NCBI GenBank assembly: GCA_010093605.1
Contig: MU004186.1
Span: 910,616 to 974,615 of the forward strand
Direction: 5' to 3'
Source: Lophium mytilinum
Lineage: Eukaryota; Ascomycota; Dothideomycetes; Mytilinidiales; Mytilinidiaceae
Length of the DNA: 64,000 nucleotides
Below are positions 36,352-48,372 of this stretch, piece after piece; the first letter of the stretch is position 1, and each line of letters starts with the position of its first letter. The position numbers and the translations under genes are program-made. The notes beneath the pieces were generated by a model. That model was not told the DNA's origin. It was given only the letters and a program-made list of their open reading frames with translations, and did not search any database.

Positions 36352-37155
36352 CTTGAGCAGTTGCGTCGGCCGATGGTGGAGGTGTTTGTCGGATTTTACG
36401 TGGCGATCTTCACAAAAGTTGTGACTGGGGTTAGGCTTGGCGGTCACATGATCAAAAATGATCACGCCCTCCACGCTTACCAGGGCTACTGCTAAGGCTC
36501 AACCCAGTTTCAGTACGCGCCGGACATCGTGCTAGGTGAAGTAGACTCAACACTTCTCGTATTCTCATGTGGCCAAGACTTGCCCTGTTGGGATATTTGG
36601 CTTCCAGGGGCTGCCCAGGTGGCTTCGCGGCAACTTCTGACCTGTGCACCCCTACATAACTATACAGTACAACAGCATCTCGCTACCAGCAGTCTCCGGC
36701 TGGCGTCTCTGTAGAGGCACGCTGCGGCGTACCAGAGCTGCTGAAGCGTCGCGTTGAGACCTTTTCCCCCTAGCCAATTTCCGCGTAACCACAAGTCCCC
36801 TTCCATTAAAAGGATACAGACATCGTGATTTCATGTTTTTTAGTCCGGGCATCACTCACATCTGCTTTTCGCATTGAAAAAAGTGGTGTTGTATCCAGTC
36901 AAGCCTCGTCAGAGCTGCTAGCTAGCCGGGGGTATTTTGCCTGATTGCACCCAATATATTTGGAAAGATCCTGGTGTTTCAAGCGCATCTCATATCCGGG
37001 ATATGAAGCCGATATATGTATCCCTACACGTGTCCTAAGTATTTCAATCAACCTCTTTATATCGATGGGTTTCTCCACGCAGGCTTTTTGCTTCTTCTAA
37101 AATTTATGTATACTCAAAAGTGCTTTGCGGTCTTGCCAATACAGCAGTCATCGCC
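36352..37155. other. Divergent promoter, DPH3 / GH5-like gene
   Basis: 800 bp, no gene seen. The part from about 36830 to 37130 is AT-rich. Confidence 0.5.
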
Positions 37156-39455
37156 ATGAAATTCACGATCTCCATCGCTAGCTTTCTATCCATCCCAACG
37201 TTCATATTTGGTACTAACGGGGTCCGGATCTCTTCGTCAAATCACATGTTTGGAGGCGTCAATCACCAGAATCTCCAGTATCTTGACCCCATAGAGCGAG
37301 ATAGGTCTATCACGGCAATCGTAAACGCCAATGCCACCGTGATTCGGCTCTTCAGTACGCATTCCGAACAACAATGCTCAAGAAGACCTAGTACTAATAA
37401 CATTGATAATAATAGTCAGAGGCAACGAGCACCACGCCGATGTAAGTAGCACACCCCTTTCACATTTACTCCCAAGGGAGGCTAACTGAAAGTCCAGCCT
37501 GAAACATCACTAGGAGAGTTTGACTTCTCGGTCCTCGATCAGTTTGATGACACACTGGCAGCGATACACCGTATCAGCAATGGTTTGTCTTCCAGCTCGA
37601 ACGGTTTGTGCCTTGTCCTGACTAGCCATTACAGGCAGAACCAAAGTCATCATAGCCCCTCACGATGCGCATAGTCTTCGTGGGTCAAACTCGGCGCCCT
37701 GCGACGTATATTGCAAGGCGCTCAAAGGAGCTTTTCTAGACTTCTACTCGACTCCTATGTGTAAGTTCACCTTGCGTAGGCTAAAGTTCTCGAAATCTAA
37801 CCAAGGATTCCCTCAGTCCGTAGCGCATACAAGAACCGCTTAAGCACGATGTTCAACGAATATCGCTCCAAGAACTTTGGTGGGGCGTCTTGGAGCGCAC
37901 TGAATCAGGTCATCTTGGTGGGTTTTAACTCCGTTCATGTAGAGCATATGTGATGTGGCCAGACCTCCTGACCGTGATTTAGGGCGTCGATCTACAGAAT
38001 GAGCCGTGGTCCGGGGTCTGGCCAATTGTAGCTGGAGAAAAATGGTTATGTGATATTGCAACTTACTTAAAAATCGACGTTGGCCTTGGAAAGAACAATA
38101 TCGCCGTCATCACCGGAGGGATATCAGGAGCTATTAGTCCTAGAGGGACCGAAAACTTTCCAGACTCTGCCATAGACTGCCCAGCGGTCGATGTGATCGC
38201 AATTCATGGGTAAGGGGTCTACCATCTACTACAATGCTTGGTGTCTCACTCACATGGCTTCAGATATTTCTCTGCCGACGATGACCAAACTGCAGGCACT
38301 CCTTGGGTAAGAATTACACTACAATAATGAGTATCCTTCTAATATCACGTAGGTAAACATGTTCCTTCCCGGAAACACTCTGACAAGCCGCCTTCTTGGC
38401 AATAAGCTCCTCATGGTTGAAGAACTCAGCTATACGCGCACCAAGCGCGGACTTCACTACAAGAACGCTGACATTTGGGACCAAGGCAACGCCCTCAACT
38501 ACCGTGGGATTCCCTGGGTTTGTCTGTCCATTCCCGCTCACATCATTGCTCAAACATCACTAACGCCCGCCCGCCGTCCAAGCTCTTCTCCAGCGTCACC
38601 GAAGATGATGAGTGGAAAACCGGTCATGTAGCTCTCCATCGTGGTGCCGGCTCTGCCATGGCTGCCCTCACATCCGTCCTCCAGGATGCCTCCACTGCCC
38701 GCAGCAACTTCGACTGGAACCGCTATCTTCCCCAACTCCAAAGTCACGCCTTCTCTCCCACCAATCTTCTGAAAGCAAATCCCTACATTCCTCCCCAAAG
38801 TGCATGCACCTTTGGCTGCGACGGCTGGTTCTGCGACGCAGCAGACGGCTGTGCCCCGGGCTCTGTCTGCAAAAACAATGTCTGCAGGCCATGTACTACT
38901 GGCTGTGCGGGCGCAACCTGCGACAACCACCGCCAGCTCTGTCAGGAATCGATGCAGTGCGTCAACGGAACGTGTCAGGAATGCGAGGCGCGGAAGAGTG
39001 CTAAGCCGAAAAAAACGTCCGGCGACCCTTATATCAACTTCTCTGATCCCAACGGCTCGTGCGTGTCGGATGATCCTTTCGCTACAACGGCTATCTGTCA
39101 ATTCTGCGACCCGCTCGCTCGGTCTTGTAGAGGCAGCCCCTGTGTGAAGGCGGCGGATTGCGATGTGGACGAGTATTGTGACTGGGGGTTGTGTAAGCCG
39201 TGTACGGAGGGATGTTTAGGCATGGCGTGTAAGACGTCGAGAGGTTGCAAGACGGGGAGGTGTAATGAATTTGGGAAGTGCGACTACCCTGGGAAGATGA
39301 AGGCACCGATTCGACCTGAGGACGTGAGAGGGCGGAGGAGCCCGCAGTACTATGCGCAGGGTGGACGGCAACAGGGACCGATGAAGGTAAAGGATAATGC
39401 GTGGCGGGTCAATGCTCCGATGGAGGAGGTGAAGGCGACGGGTATGAGTGGGTGA
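37156..39455 (+). CDS. Secreted GH5-like glycoside hydrolase with cysteine-rich tail
   Basis: Nine exons: 37156-37354, 37416-37441, 37498-37582, 37635-37760, 37817-37917, 37983-38209, 38264-38306, 38353-38517 and 38583-39455; 614 residues. The signal peptide is MKFTISIASFLSIPTFIFG. The (beta/alpha)8 domain begins GVNHQNLQYLDP; the acid/base Glu is in GVDLQNEPW (about residue 186) and the likely nucleophile in LLMVEELSY (about residue 292). From about residue 400 the protein continues with roughly 30 cysteines in irregular short knots (CTFGCDGWFC, CRPCTTGCAGATC, CKPCTEGCLGMAC), then a basic, Gly/Gln-rich end. The substrate is probably a beta-glucan or mannan. The last intron uses an AAG acceptor at 38582; an alternative CAG at about 38600 breaks the frame. 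Confidence 0.87.
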
Positions 39456-40587
39456 GAGTCGTCTCGAGGTTTCTTTTACCATTATCAAGACATGAGGTTT
39501 CTAGCTGTCGAGGTTCATAAGATCAATCCTATCTCCGAATTTCTAGCTTTGTTTCAAATTCTCAAGACGTTCCGCATCTTCGAGCCGCTCATCATGGTTC
39601 GATCTAGCATCTCTCGCACGCGGAACTTCTCCTCTATCCCCATCAAAAGATAGAGAATCCCAGGCCTCTAAGACCAAAAATACGTCATGGTAGCAAAAAG
39701 ATCACTTCCCTTGGGGAGGGTGGCAAAAATGGCGAACTCCTTTACTCAGCAAGATGCACATATTATGTTTCCGCGACTTGGGGGGTTTGCAATTACGTAT
39801 TTGTACTACTCAGGGCCATCTTTCCACGTTGCTAGACTTCTATATCACTGCCTCTGGCTATTGCTATCATCTAAATGAGCAATGTATCATTCTGGTCTAG
39901 TGATCTCAAAGATCATCGATCGTGCAAGGTCTGCATCATCACCGTCACTCAAAACAACCACCCTCTCCCCGACCCCCAGCCCATCGGTATGGACGTCCGC
40001 CCATTTTGCACTATTCCTCCAACGCACCTCACATATCGGTCTTCGTTGTCTCCAAGCGCAACACAACACCCACATAAGGGCATTTTGAGCTTTTTTTTGC
40101 ACCACTTCCGCCACTTCCACCACACCACCCACAACCATCGCATATCGTCTCCAAGCTTTTTGCAAGAAGACCAAGTCTCCCATCACGGTAGTCTTGTCGT
40201 ACGACTTGATTCCACCACCTTGTCCTCTCCTCCTCCATGCCCTTCTCAGAAGCTAGGAGAGAAGTTTATATACCGTTGGCGAGTAATGTTCTTGGCGGGC
40301 ACGTGAGGGGGAGATAGGTCTCGTGATGAGAGCAATAGAGTGAGAGATACTCTGAAATACGCGACTTGGACCTCGAATTAGATTCAGGGAGAGGAGAGGT
40401 AAGATAGCATCGTCTGATGTAATCTAGTGACTCTAGTGAGTTCTCATAACGATCAAGATCCACGTCAAGTAAATTTGCAGACTGTGGTATCGCAGTACTA
40501 GACAACATTATATACAAATCACCTACGAAAGGCACAAACTAGCTCCCGTTCCTCCATCCAGATCAGTCTCAACCCTCAGGCACGATG

Positions 40588-40812
40588 TGCAGCCTTCGCC
40601 AATAGTATGCCAAAAACCACTCCAAATCGCACGGACTGGCTCCCATTTATTCAATTCGCAGCACCAAAATCAAAACCTTTCCCTCGACCCAATTCTTGCT
40701 ATAAAGCCGCCCAACATGCCCGCATGGTCCAATTTGCAGCGTTCGCCAATAGTATGCCAAAAACGACTCCAAATCGCACGGACTGGCTCCCGTTCATACT
40801 CTCGCGACACCA
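40588..40812 (+). repeat. Dispersed repeat, right locus, two near-identical copies
   Basis: Copies start at about 40590 and 40738 (148 bp apart). Each has GCAGCSTTCGCCAATAGTAT, then GCCAAAAACSACTCC, then AAATCGCACGGACTGGCTCC; over about 60 bp they differ at only a few bases. They match the more decayed copies at 15890-16150. Confidence 0.75.
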
Positions 40813-41113
40813 AGATGAGGTTTACTCTTACGGTCTGATCCACGTTGGGCGGCAATTTACATCTCCGTATAACACGATCTGATGTGTACATGAACTCGAA
40901 GCTGTAATGAGCTAGCAGATAGCAAGACCAAGAGCATCGTCCTTCTTCGCTCGTTCTAGTGGATTCATGGATTCTTAATTCCGCGAGCGTCGGGAAGAGG
41001 GGTTATGCTGCGGCAGCATCATCGTCGCCCTTTACAGATGTTGGACATAGACGGTGAATGCGAAATCAAAACAGCAAAAAGCAAAAAAATCACGCTCACA
41101 GCGCCATTTGAAA

Positions 41114-41173
41114 CAGCGGTCCCATAGGACACAGAAGGCTCAATTAACCAGCGGTCCCAAAGGACACAGAAGG
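41114..41173 (+). repeat. Direct repeat, 25 bp, two copies
   Basis: CAGCGGTCCCATAGGACACA plus GAAGG at 41114-41138 recurs at 41149-41173 with one mismatch (T to A); the period is 35 bp. Confidence 0.8.
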
Positions 41174-41779
41174 TAGGTTTTCAACAACTGACCATTAAGC
41201 CACAGAGGTTGGGCAGACTTATGGAGCTGTGATTTTGGAGTATACGGAGAATAGAATGCTATATATACACTCTATACGTGAGCACTACGTCCGAGGTGGC
41301 CTGCGAGCTGATAGACTGTAGAAGACCGCGGCAGCCTATGGCGTTTAGAGGACGCAGAGGATGCGAAGCAGCTTGTAGGAAAGGTATCTGGAGTTGGCTG
41401 TGTATCGTTCTTGGAGGATGTTGCCTATAAGTAGAACGTTCATGTCGGCAACAGAGAGCACATTTGACGCTCATGTGAAGTTGCTTCGGGTGCAGTACTG
41501 ACAATATTACGGCTGACACCGCTCATGTTTGGAAGTGGCTAGGCTAACCCAGACCCAGACCAGAAGAAATCCGGACTCCTTGTGGTGCTCTATGACAAGT
41601 GCTATCCACCTCCATGTGTGCTCGACTTGCCTTCTCCGCATTCAGCCTAGCGAGGCAATCGTCTGATCATTCTTTCGTATCTCCCATGTTCGAACCGCAC
41701 CTCAAAGGGTGTCTTGCGAACCCGAATCCGTCGCTGTGTCAAAAAAGCCATCCCAATTTCCCATCCCTCGCGCCTCATC

Positions 41780-43344
41780 TCAATACCCCTGCTCTTTATG
41801 CCACTTCTCCTCCCATCCCGGAAACCACGGATACTCGTCCAAACTGCCAACCTCCCAATCCGCCGGCACAAGCCCCCTCTCCACCTGCTCCCTTGCATAT
41901 TCTTCTAAGCTTGGCACAACGACGTGCTCCGTGTGCCACGTGTTCTTGTACTCCATCAAACTCTTCTTCCCCTCCTTCAATATCTTCAGTAGTAAAGCGG
42001 GGACATAAGGCTCCTCACGGAACGTCTGCACGGGAGTAAAGAGGGCCTTGAAGTTGAACACGACGCCCGAGGAGAGAGGGAGACGACGCAGCGTCTGCCA
42101 ATCAACGCGGAGGTTGCAGCGCGAGATGTCGAGGTCGGCGTGCTGCACATCGCGGTGCTTTTCGTGCGGGTGGCCCGGGGGCATGTAGAGGGGCTCGTCA
42201 ACTTCGAGGCCCCAGGACCCGCGTTGGATGGGTCCGTCAGTGGCCATGATGGAGAAGTATCTGAGACGAACGTCAGTTTCAAAGTTCAAGTTCCGTGTTG
42301 AGATGAAGGGGCAAGTACTTGTCCATGGACCATTGCATGTTTTTCTTGTAGTCGGGGATCGGGGCGTGGATCTCGTGCAGCTGCATGCCCATTTTGGAGC
42401 CGAGGTCCCATCCGAGCGAGCTGCAGATGACGCCGGCGCGGAAGAAGTACATTCCTGACTCTGGATCGCGGAGCATGATGGCGAAGTCTTCTGGGACGTT
42501 GTTGAGTAGGACCTGTAGTGGATCTGTTGTTTTGAGGTGTGATTCGGTGTTCAAGATGGAATTGTAGAAGATCATGTTCTCCTTGTCTAGACGGAAGTGG
42601 CGAGGATACCGGGCGACAAGGAACTGCAACGACATCTCCATTAACTCCTTACATGCGAGCTCTGAGCCAGGCATGCTATCAAGAACGTTTTTCCCGTGCT
42701 CTGCGAAAAGGTCTTGCCGTTGCTTGATTCGTAGACGGTAGTTGCTTTCTAGTTCCAGCCACCAATCAGGTTGCATCTTGTTGTGTGCTGCAAAGAAGGT
42801 GTTAGCTCTGGACCACACACCATCGCACGGCTGACATACACATAGTCTGATGATACGTCCACCTCAGCGGCCGGTACGGTCTTGGCAGGGCTTTGTTGAT
42901 ATCGAACTCGTGGTAGGGCTGAGGAAGTGGCACGCCACTGAGTTTGGCATAATCGGGGAAGTCGCCCAAGGCTTTGATATCCTTGATTGAAAATTCTGCC
43001 GGGGTATAGAAATCTGGTGCCGCGTCTAGGTAGGAGGTTGTCATAGGCAATGGTTTCTGAGATTCGGAACGGTCGCTCTCTGTCTTGCCGGGCTTCTCTC
43101 CGTCGGTCAAGACGAAGCGGCGAGATGGCGGGAAGCGTTTCGTGAAGTCAATCGGCTTCTCTTTCTTCTCCTTTTTGTCTGGAGACAGAGACCGTGGTGG
43201 GGTATTCGAGCCAGAATCCCGCCGGCGTGAGATATGCAGACGACCCAAGACTACATCTCGGCGTTGCTTGTTCAAGGTGAGGATGACCAAAGCGACAACA
43301 ATGGCAGCGCCACCGAGAAGGGAGCTATAGAAGAAATCAAACAT
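41780..43344 (-). CDS. DUF3445 protein (HODM-type haem-dependent oxidative N-demethylase)
   Basis: Three exons, 42840-43344, 42319-42787 and 41780-42260, encode 484 residues. Residues 5-25 (FYSSLLGGAAIVVALVILTL) form an N-terminal membrane anchor, followed by a basic, Ser/Lys-rich linker. The DUF3445 domain runs from about residue 120 to 470, with LRWTYHQTM across junction 1, YPRHFRLD, DFAIMLRD and RVDWQTLRRLPLSSGVVFNF. Bacterial members oxidatively demethylate dimethylamine using haem and NADPH; fungal members keep the fold but their substrates are unknown. Length and exon layout fit the family. Confidence 0.88.
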
Positions 43345-44827
43345 GGTGCCGGAGGGTATATAGAACGGGAGAAGAAGTTGAAGGGGAGAGAAGTGAGAAA
43401 GATATAGAACGGTGGAGTAATAGAAGTCAACAGCGATGTCGGATGGCGGCTGCCAGAATGCAGCACTCCACAGTTACACAGCAGAAGAAGCAATGAAATG
43501 CGGGCGAGGAGTGGGCAAACTTGACGCTGGCGGGAAACAATGCCTTTATTGACTGCTCCGCGTGCCGCAGCGAGTACCTGCGTGACACTGATGGTTGAGC
43601 GGTCTTATCGGGGTCTGGAAAGGCGGGGAGGGGGGCCCAGCGGAGAGCAGATAGGAAGAAGAAAGCACTGGACCACCGAAAGAGGAAAAGAGACTCGACG
43701 CAGAGGGCAGCGATTTGGCTGTAGATTGGCAACAGGTGTGGCCAGCCGTCGCCATCGCACAGCTGCAAGTGGTGCAAGTAGTGCAAGTGCACGCCGTGGT
43801 GGGAGCGGTGCCCTATCTCCGCCCAGAGGCTCTGCAGCAAATCACCGCTTGCGCCATCCCGGCTAGCGGAGAGTCGTGCAGCTTGTACAAAAGGGGTATA
43901 CAAGTCCCCAGCTGCACCCAAATCACCACACTCTCGCCCAGCCTGTCGCCTTTCCTGTCTTCTTTCCCATGGGCCGACTGCAGCCATCCAGGGAACGAAT
44001 TGCGGTGCCGCAGCACGAGAACTGGACTTCACCCCGAAATGCATCTTCGCTCAACACTCCTGGTATTCCGGCCCATGGTACAGCGTTATCCAGCTGCGTC
44101 CCCTGCTGTTGCGCGTCCGCAGCCAGCACCCACCTTGTCGCCGCTGCATAGCAGTCCGGCATCGACTATTGATTGCCCTCTTGCGGCCAATTGTTCCGCC
44201 AAAGTGTGCTGATGGACGTTGGCTGTGGGGACGGAACCGTTGGGGTGGATCGTCGTGATGCCATCCACTCTGTGCGCTGCTTGGTGTGTCGGGAAACTGG
44301 CCGGCGGGTGGGGCGGCTTGCGTCGAGAGCGCAGCTGTCGTGCATTGTGGAGTTGGAGTCGTGTAGTCTTCAGCCTGAGCGAATGGCGGCCGATCGGGAA
44401 TCACCTCCACTCCAGGCAGGTAGCCAAGGGACGTGTTTGCGAGAGTACTATCATCTTCTCTTTCCATCGACCGAGACATCGAGATAAGCTGCAATACGAG
44501 GCGTCAGCCTTCATAGCAGTGTCGCGTTCGAAGTCTGGATAGTCGAGGTAAGTTGGAATGCTATTCAGACATACTGAGAGAAGATGCAGCGTCGATGCCC
44601 ATCGTCGGGTGAGAAGCGTCTCTTAGTAAGCCGAAGATCGCCCCAGGGTCTATGGATACGATGGCATTGATGGTAGAGAGTATCACGGTCAAAAACGAGA
44701 GAACGTTCCAGTTTGACTGGTACAATTTATGCTAGACTACGAAGGCAGCCTGCACAGCGGTATCGGGCCGCGCAGGAACAGAGAACTTATTTCTGCCACC
44801 CACTCAGAGCGTTCCTTCAAGATAATC
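43345..44827. other. Intergenic, DUF3445 promoter side
   Basis: 1.5 kb. Contains one doubtful proline-rich frame (44051-44494, listed separately); otherwise only overlapping shadow frames. Confidence 0.45.
44051..44494 (-). CDS. Doubtful proline/threonine-rich frame
   Basis: 147 codons. The first 100 residues (LPGVEVIPDRPPFAQAEDYT, then many Thr/Pro/Gln) resemble the disordered cytosolic starts of some fungal membrane proteins, but no membrane segment or globular domain follows. It could be a 5' exon of a decayed gene or chance. An acceptor-like TATTGCAG precedes the Met at 44479. Confidence 0.2.
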   Translation of the reverse strand: MQLISMSRSMEREDDSTLANTSLGYLPGVEVIPDRPPFAQAEDYTTPTPQCTTAALSTQAAPPAGQFPDTPSSAQSGWHHDDPPQRFRPHSQRPSAHFGGTIGRKRAINSRCRTAMQRRQGGCWLRTRNSRGRSWITLYHGPEYQEC

Positions 44828-46046
44828 TTACAAACATGGCGTCCAATCAGTCTTCTTAATGTACTCAGCCATAGTCGTGCGAGGAACTTCGATACCAAGC
44901 TTCAGAGAACACGTCAGCACTCTGTCTCAACATCAACTGACTGTAGAGGTACTCACATTCTCGGGATAGACAACGTCCGGATCGTTGCCATCGTAGCCAA
45001 ACTTGTCAATGTATTCGATCATATCGGCCAGCTCCTTGCCGACTGGGCCAGGGATGAGCTCCTCCAATTCTGACCGCGGCGCTTCTTCGTACGTGATCGT
45101 CTTGCCGTTGTGCTCGCCCCAAAGCGCCGCCCACTCCTTCCAGCTGAGTTTGCTCCCTGAACCGATCAGGTTCTTGCCAGCCGGAACATCCACGAGAGCC
45201 TTGGTGAAGCTGCCAACGTCGGCGCGGGGGTCCGTCATTGGGAACTTGACGTCGCCGTTCATGCAGATACGTAGAATGTAGGTGCCATCCGGTTGCTGCA
45301 CACATTAGTAAGTTGCTCTTTGCCCCTAGATCTCTCTGGATCATCAGTAAACATACCTTCCTGGGCGCCATCATTCCTCCACCCCTCCAGTTGGTTGCAA
45401 AATACCCAACTTGCAAAAAGCTGGTTTTCTTCTCCAACTCGGGATACGTCGCCCTCAGATACTTGACCGCCTCCCACTTCGCATCAAAATGCAGATTGAA
45501 CGTAATCGTCCCCTTGCTCCACTCCTTCGTACTACTCAGAGTACTCAACACGAAGCGATCCAGCGTCTTGACAGTAGCCGCGGCCGCATCGACAATGTTC
45601 TTTCCCTGCTGCACCTCGATGTCGTACGCAACCTCGTTGATGGTCCGCCCTTCCTGTGCAGCTTTGGCATGGTTCGCTGGGACCTTGACGCTCTGCCAGA
45701 AGTCGGTGACGCCGAAAGCAACGTTCGCGCCAGCGAAAGCTTTCTTAAGGGACTCGGCGTCATTGAGGTCAGCGGCAACCATTTCAACGCCTTTGTCGGA
45801 CCATTCTTTGGATGAGCCTTTGGTGGGATCACGTGAGATACCACGGATTTTCCAGCCGGGGGTCTTGAGGAAGACGTCGGCAACGGACGCACCCTATGAT
45901 GTTGTTAGCGGGGCAGCTCCAGCTTCGAGAGGGGAGGCTGAGGTGCGGGGTTGCTGCAATCTAGAACTCTAGGATTTTAAAAGAGAGGCAAGAAAACGAA
46001 CCTGGTTGCCAGTGATACCGACAATGACGATAAGTTTCTCAGACAT
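44828..46046 (-). CDS. NmrA-like NAD(P)-binding protein
   Basis: Four exons, 46002-46046, 45357-45893, 44957-45295 and 44828-44899, encode 330 residues. Atypical short-chain dehydrogenase fold of the NmrA/HSCARG group, usually redox sensing or nitrogen regulation. The dinucleotide motif IVGITGNQGASVADVF (variant of GxxGxxG) is built by joining exons 1 and 2. Further marks are GVEMVAADLNDAESLKKAF, VAFGVTDFW and FVLSTLSSTKEWSKG. There is no catalytic YxxxK of classical SDRs in its usual place, consistent with a sensor role. The last exon supplies the C-terminal KKTDWTPCL. Confidence 0.9.
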
Positions 46047-47353
46047 GGTGGTGATACTCCGCTTGTTAAATAAACCGAAGGCTGATTTCGAGAGTATGCT
46101 TCCTCGAAATCGGGAGAGCATATAACACAGGGAGAGATAGTAACAGTAGACTGTAGGCTTGAATATCGATTGAACTGAAAGCTGATGATACTCCTAACAT
46201 ATTGGGAGCAACCCCTCTTTATACCTCTCACAGTGTCCTACCTTTGTCCCACCAACTCTAGCCTAACCTGCTGCTACTAACACACGACACCGACTCCGCC
46301 GACCAAGATGCTAGAGCCAAGCCATGCTACCAGATTCTAAAAGCCTTACGCTCAAACTGGCCCCATCTACAAAGGCTCGGAGCTGCTTATCTAAAGCAGC
46401 CCGAGCCGTATGTCAGCCAGACGTCCGAGAGTGCGTGGCCAATCATGCTGTGGCTATCCTCGTAGTAGCGGCATTGCACGAGGCTGCATATGGTTTAGGG
46501 GACACTTCAACACGATGGCGGTTCCTGCTGTCAGCTTTTGTCGGGCATTTGCTGTTTAGACTTGGACGGCGGGCATGTGATTCGCTGTATTTTATGACAA
46601 AGGCGCTATTCGCGCACTGAAACTGCTGAGAGCGAGGCGGGTGCGTGGGGGCTTTGTCAGGCTTGGTGGAGGTAGAGTGTTGAAGTCTCGGCGAGGGAGG
46701 TGGAAAAGCCGATGACATCGTCAGCGGGAGCGAATGCCGAGGCCGAGCGCGATGGTTAGCTAACGAGGTGGAAGCGCGAGAGCGAATCACAAATAGTGCT
46801 TTTGCGGCGGTAGGAAGGACTGAGTATTACACACCCTTGTAGGAGAAGTATAGCTGTTGTGATGCGAACAATGTTGGAAGGAGTTGATTCCTGCGAATGC
46901 TGAGGCTGTGTTTTGCTTCCACTCGGGTATTTTCAATTCTAGATCTCTTCCTACGTCGGTAAAGCTCAGCCATATCTATCTCATGTCCATACATATAAGC
47001 TTCCACAATTATATTCGATTCATTTCATTTCTAACACGATCCTAGCTACTATGCTTTTCAAATCTTTCCTGCCCAATCTTGACCATTCTTGGAACGGTCT
47101 GTGTAGCTTCGATTCATGCATATACTTTATAAAACATGCTAATTCGATTGGAAGCATATAGTTACGCTATCACGGAATGAACCTACCCGTGGTTTGCTTG
47201 ATACAAATTTCACTTTCTCATACCAATTCCAAAGCCAATTGTGAATCGCATTCGTCCTTCGACACCAAAACGAAACGCTCGGGCCCCAACGCGTCAACCC
47301 ATCACCACTCTCATCCCCACCACCCCCCGATCCCCTCCAAACCACACCTCCAA
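46047..47353. other. Divergent promoter region, NmrA-like / CENP-S
   Basis: 1.3 kb, AT-rich from 46900 to 47200. Short open frames at 46324-46790 overlap on both strands and are not convincing. Confidence 0.5.
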
Positions 47354-47790
47354 ATGTCCGACGACGACTCCGCCCACGAAGAGCGCCTCAAATCCGCGCT
47401 CTGGTACTCCATCGGCCAATTCGTCGACGAGCAATGCCTGCAGCAAAACCTTAACGCGACGCCGCAATTCATTGGCGCGTTGACCGAGCTCGTGTGGACA
47501 CAGATTGGTACGCCCAACCCCCATTCCCTAAATCTCGACTCTTGAGAGGAACAAAGCGCGCTTGCTAACGCTCGCACCCAGCAAATACCTCCCGCGACCT
47601 AGAGACCTTCGCGAAGCATGCTGGACGCGAGGTCGTGCAGACGGAGGATGTGATGCTGCTGACACGGCGGAATGAGGGGCTGGAGAGCGTGATGAAGACG
47701 TTTGTGGATGAATTGCGGGCGAGGGAGGGGAGGCCAGCGGTAGGCGGCGCGAAGGGGAAGGGGAAGGCTGGGGCGAAAGGGAGGAAGTGA
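47354..47790 (+). CDS. MHF1: Centromere protein S / Mhf1, histone-fold protein
   Basis: Two exons, 47354-47507 and 47582-47790, encode 120 residues. CENP-S pairs with CENP-X (Mhf2) at kinetochores and with the FANCM-type helicase in DNA repair. The CENP-S histone fold spans residues 8-95: EERLKSALWYSIGQFVDEQC, then FIGALTELVWTQIANTSRDL across the intron, then FAKHAGREVVQTEDVMLLTR. The end is a Gly/Lys-rich basic tail, GGAKGKGKAGAKGRK, suited to DNA contact. The reading frame is open upstream of the ATG, but that part is Ser/His/Pro-rich and not like the family. Confidence 0.94.
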
Positions 47791-48372
47791 AAAGACGGAG
47801 TGGTGTCTCGGGGGCATAGCGCTATGGAGTACAATGGGTTTGAGGGTTCTGGAGTTTGGGAGCGATTATGGGATGGTACATTTGCACGATATCCAGGGCT
47901 GCGTTATGGCGGAGTGACCTATTGGGGAGTCTCATGCTCTGTCTAAGGTATCACAGCTTGCTTTATTCACGATGTAATGTGGAAGGATACACCTCTGACT
48001 CAGTATGGTCTGTACTATTACAATTGCTCTACGGAGAGTACATCATGCACATATATTATCGAAACAATACTTGAAGACTAGCGCTTTGAACTTGACATCC
48101 CAATATGCAAAGGAAACGCTGCGTACAAGGAGCTGTTGATGGTAGAGATAAAGTAAGAGGAAGAATTAGATAACGATGAGCTCAAAACTACGCCTGCAAT
48201 GCTCAGAAACGCCGCAGGTACCTGCCGACAGCGTATCAAAACGATAGCCAACCAGCTTACCCACCCAAACCCGTATACACAGGGTATATCTATGCAACGC
48301 CAAAACTCCAAAGGTCTAGCCATCCATCCGGTCCGGTTTCTTCTAGGTCTCGCTCTTATTGTTCGTCTTACT
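47791..48372. other. Intergenic, convergent 3' ends
   Basis: 580 bp between the CENP-S (+) and Ppn2-like (-) stops; no gene seen. Confidence 0.5.

Larger units (their letters stand above)
39456..41779. other. Gene-poor intergenic with repeats
   Basis: 2.3 kb between the GH5-like stop (+) and the DUF3445 stop (-). Contains the repeats at 40588-40812 and 41114-41173. No intact gene recognised; short frames at 40587-40882 are translations of the repeat. Confidence 0.5.

Noticed and set aside
40587-40882. Two overlapping frames with repeated residues
   Set aside because: They are translations of the dispersed repeat, not a gene.
43427-44044. 205-codon frame on the - strand
   Set aside because: No conserved features, low-complexity pieces, competing frames on both strands.
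46324-46790. Two opposite frames of about 100 codons
   Set aside because: Mutual shadows, Ala/Arg-rich, no domain.
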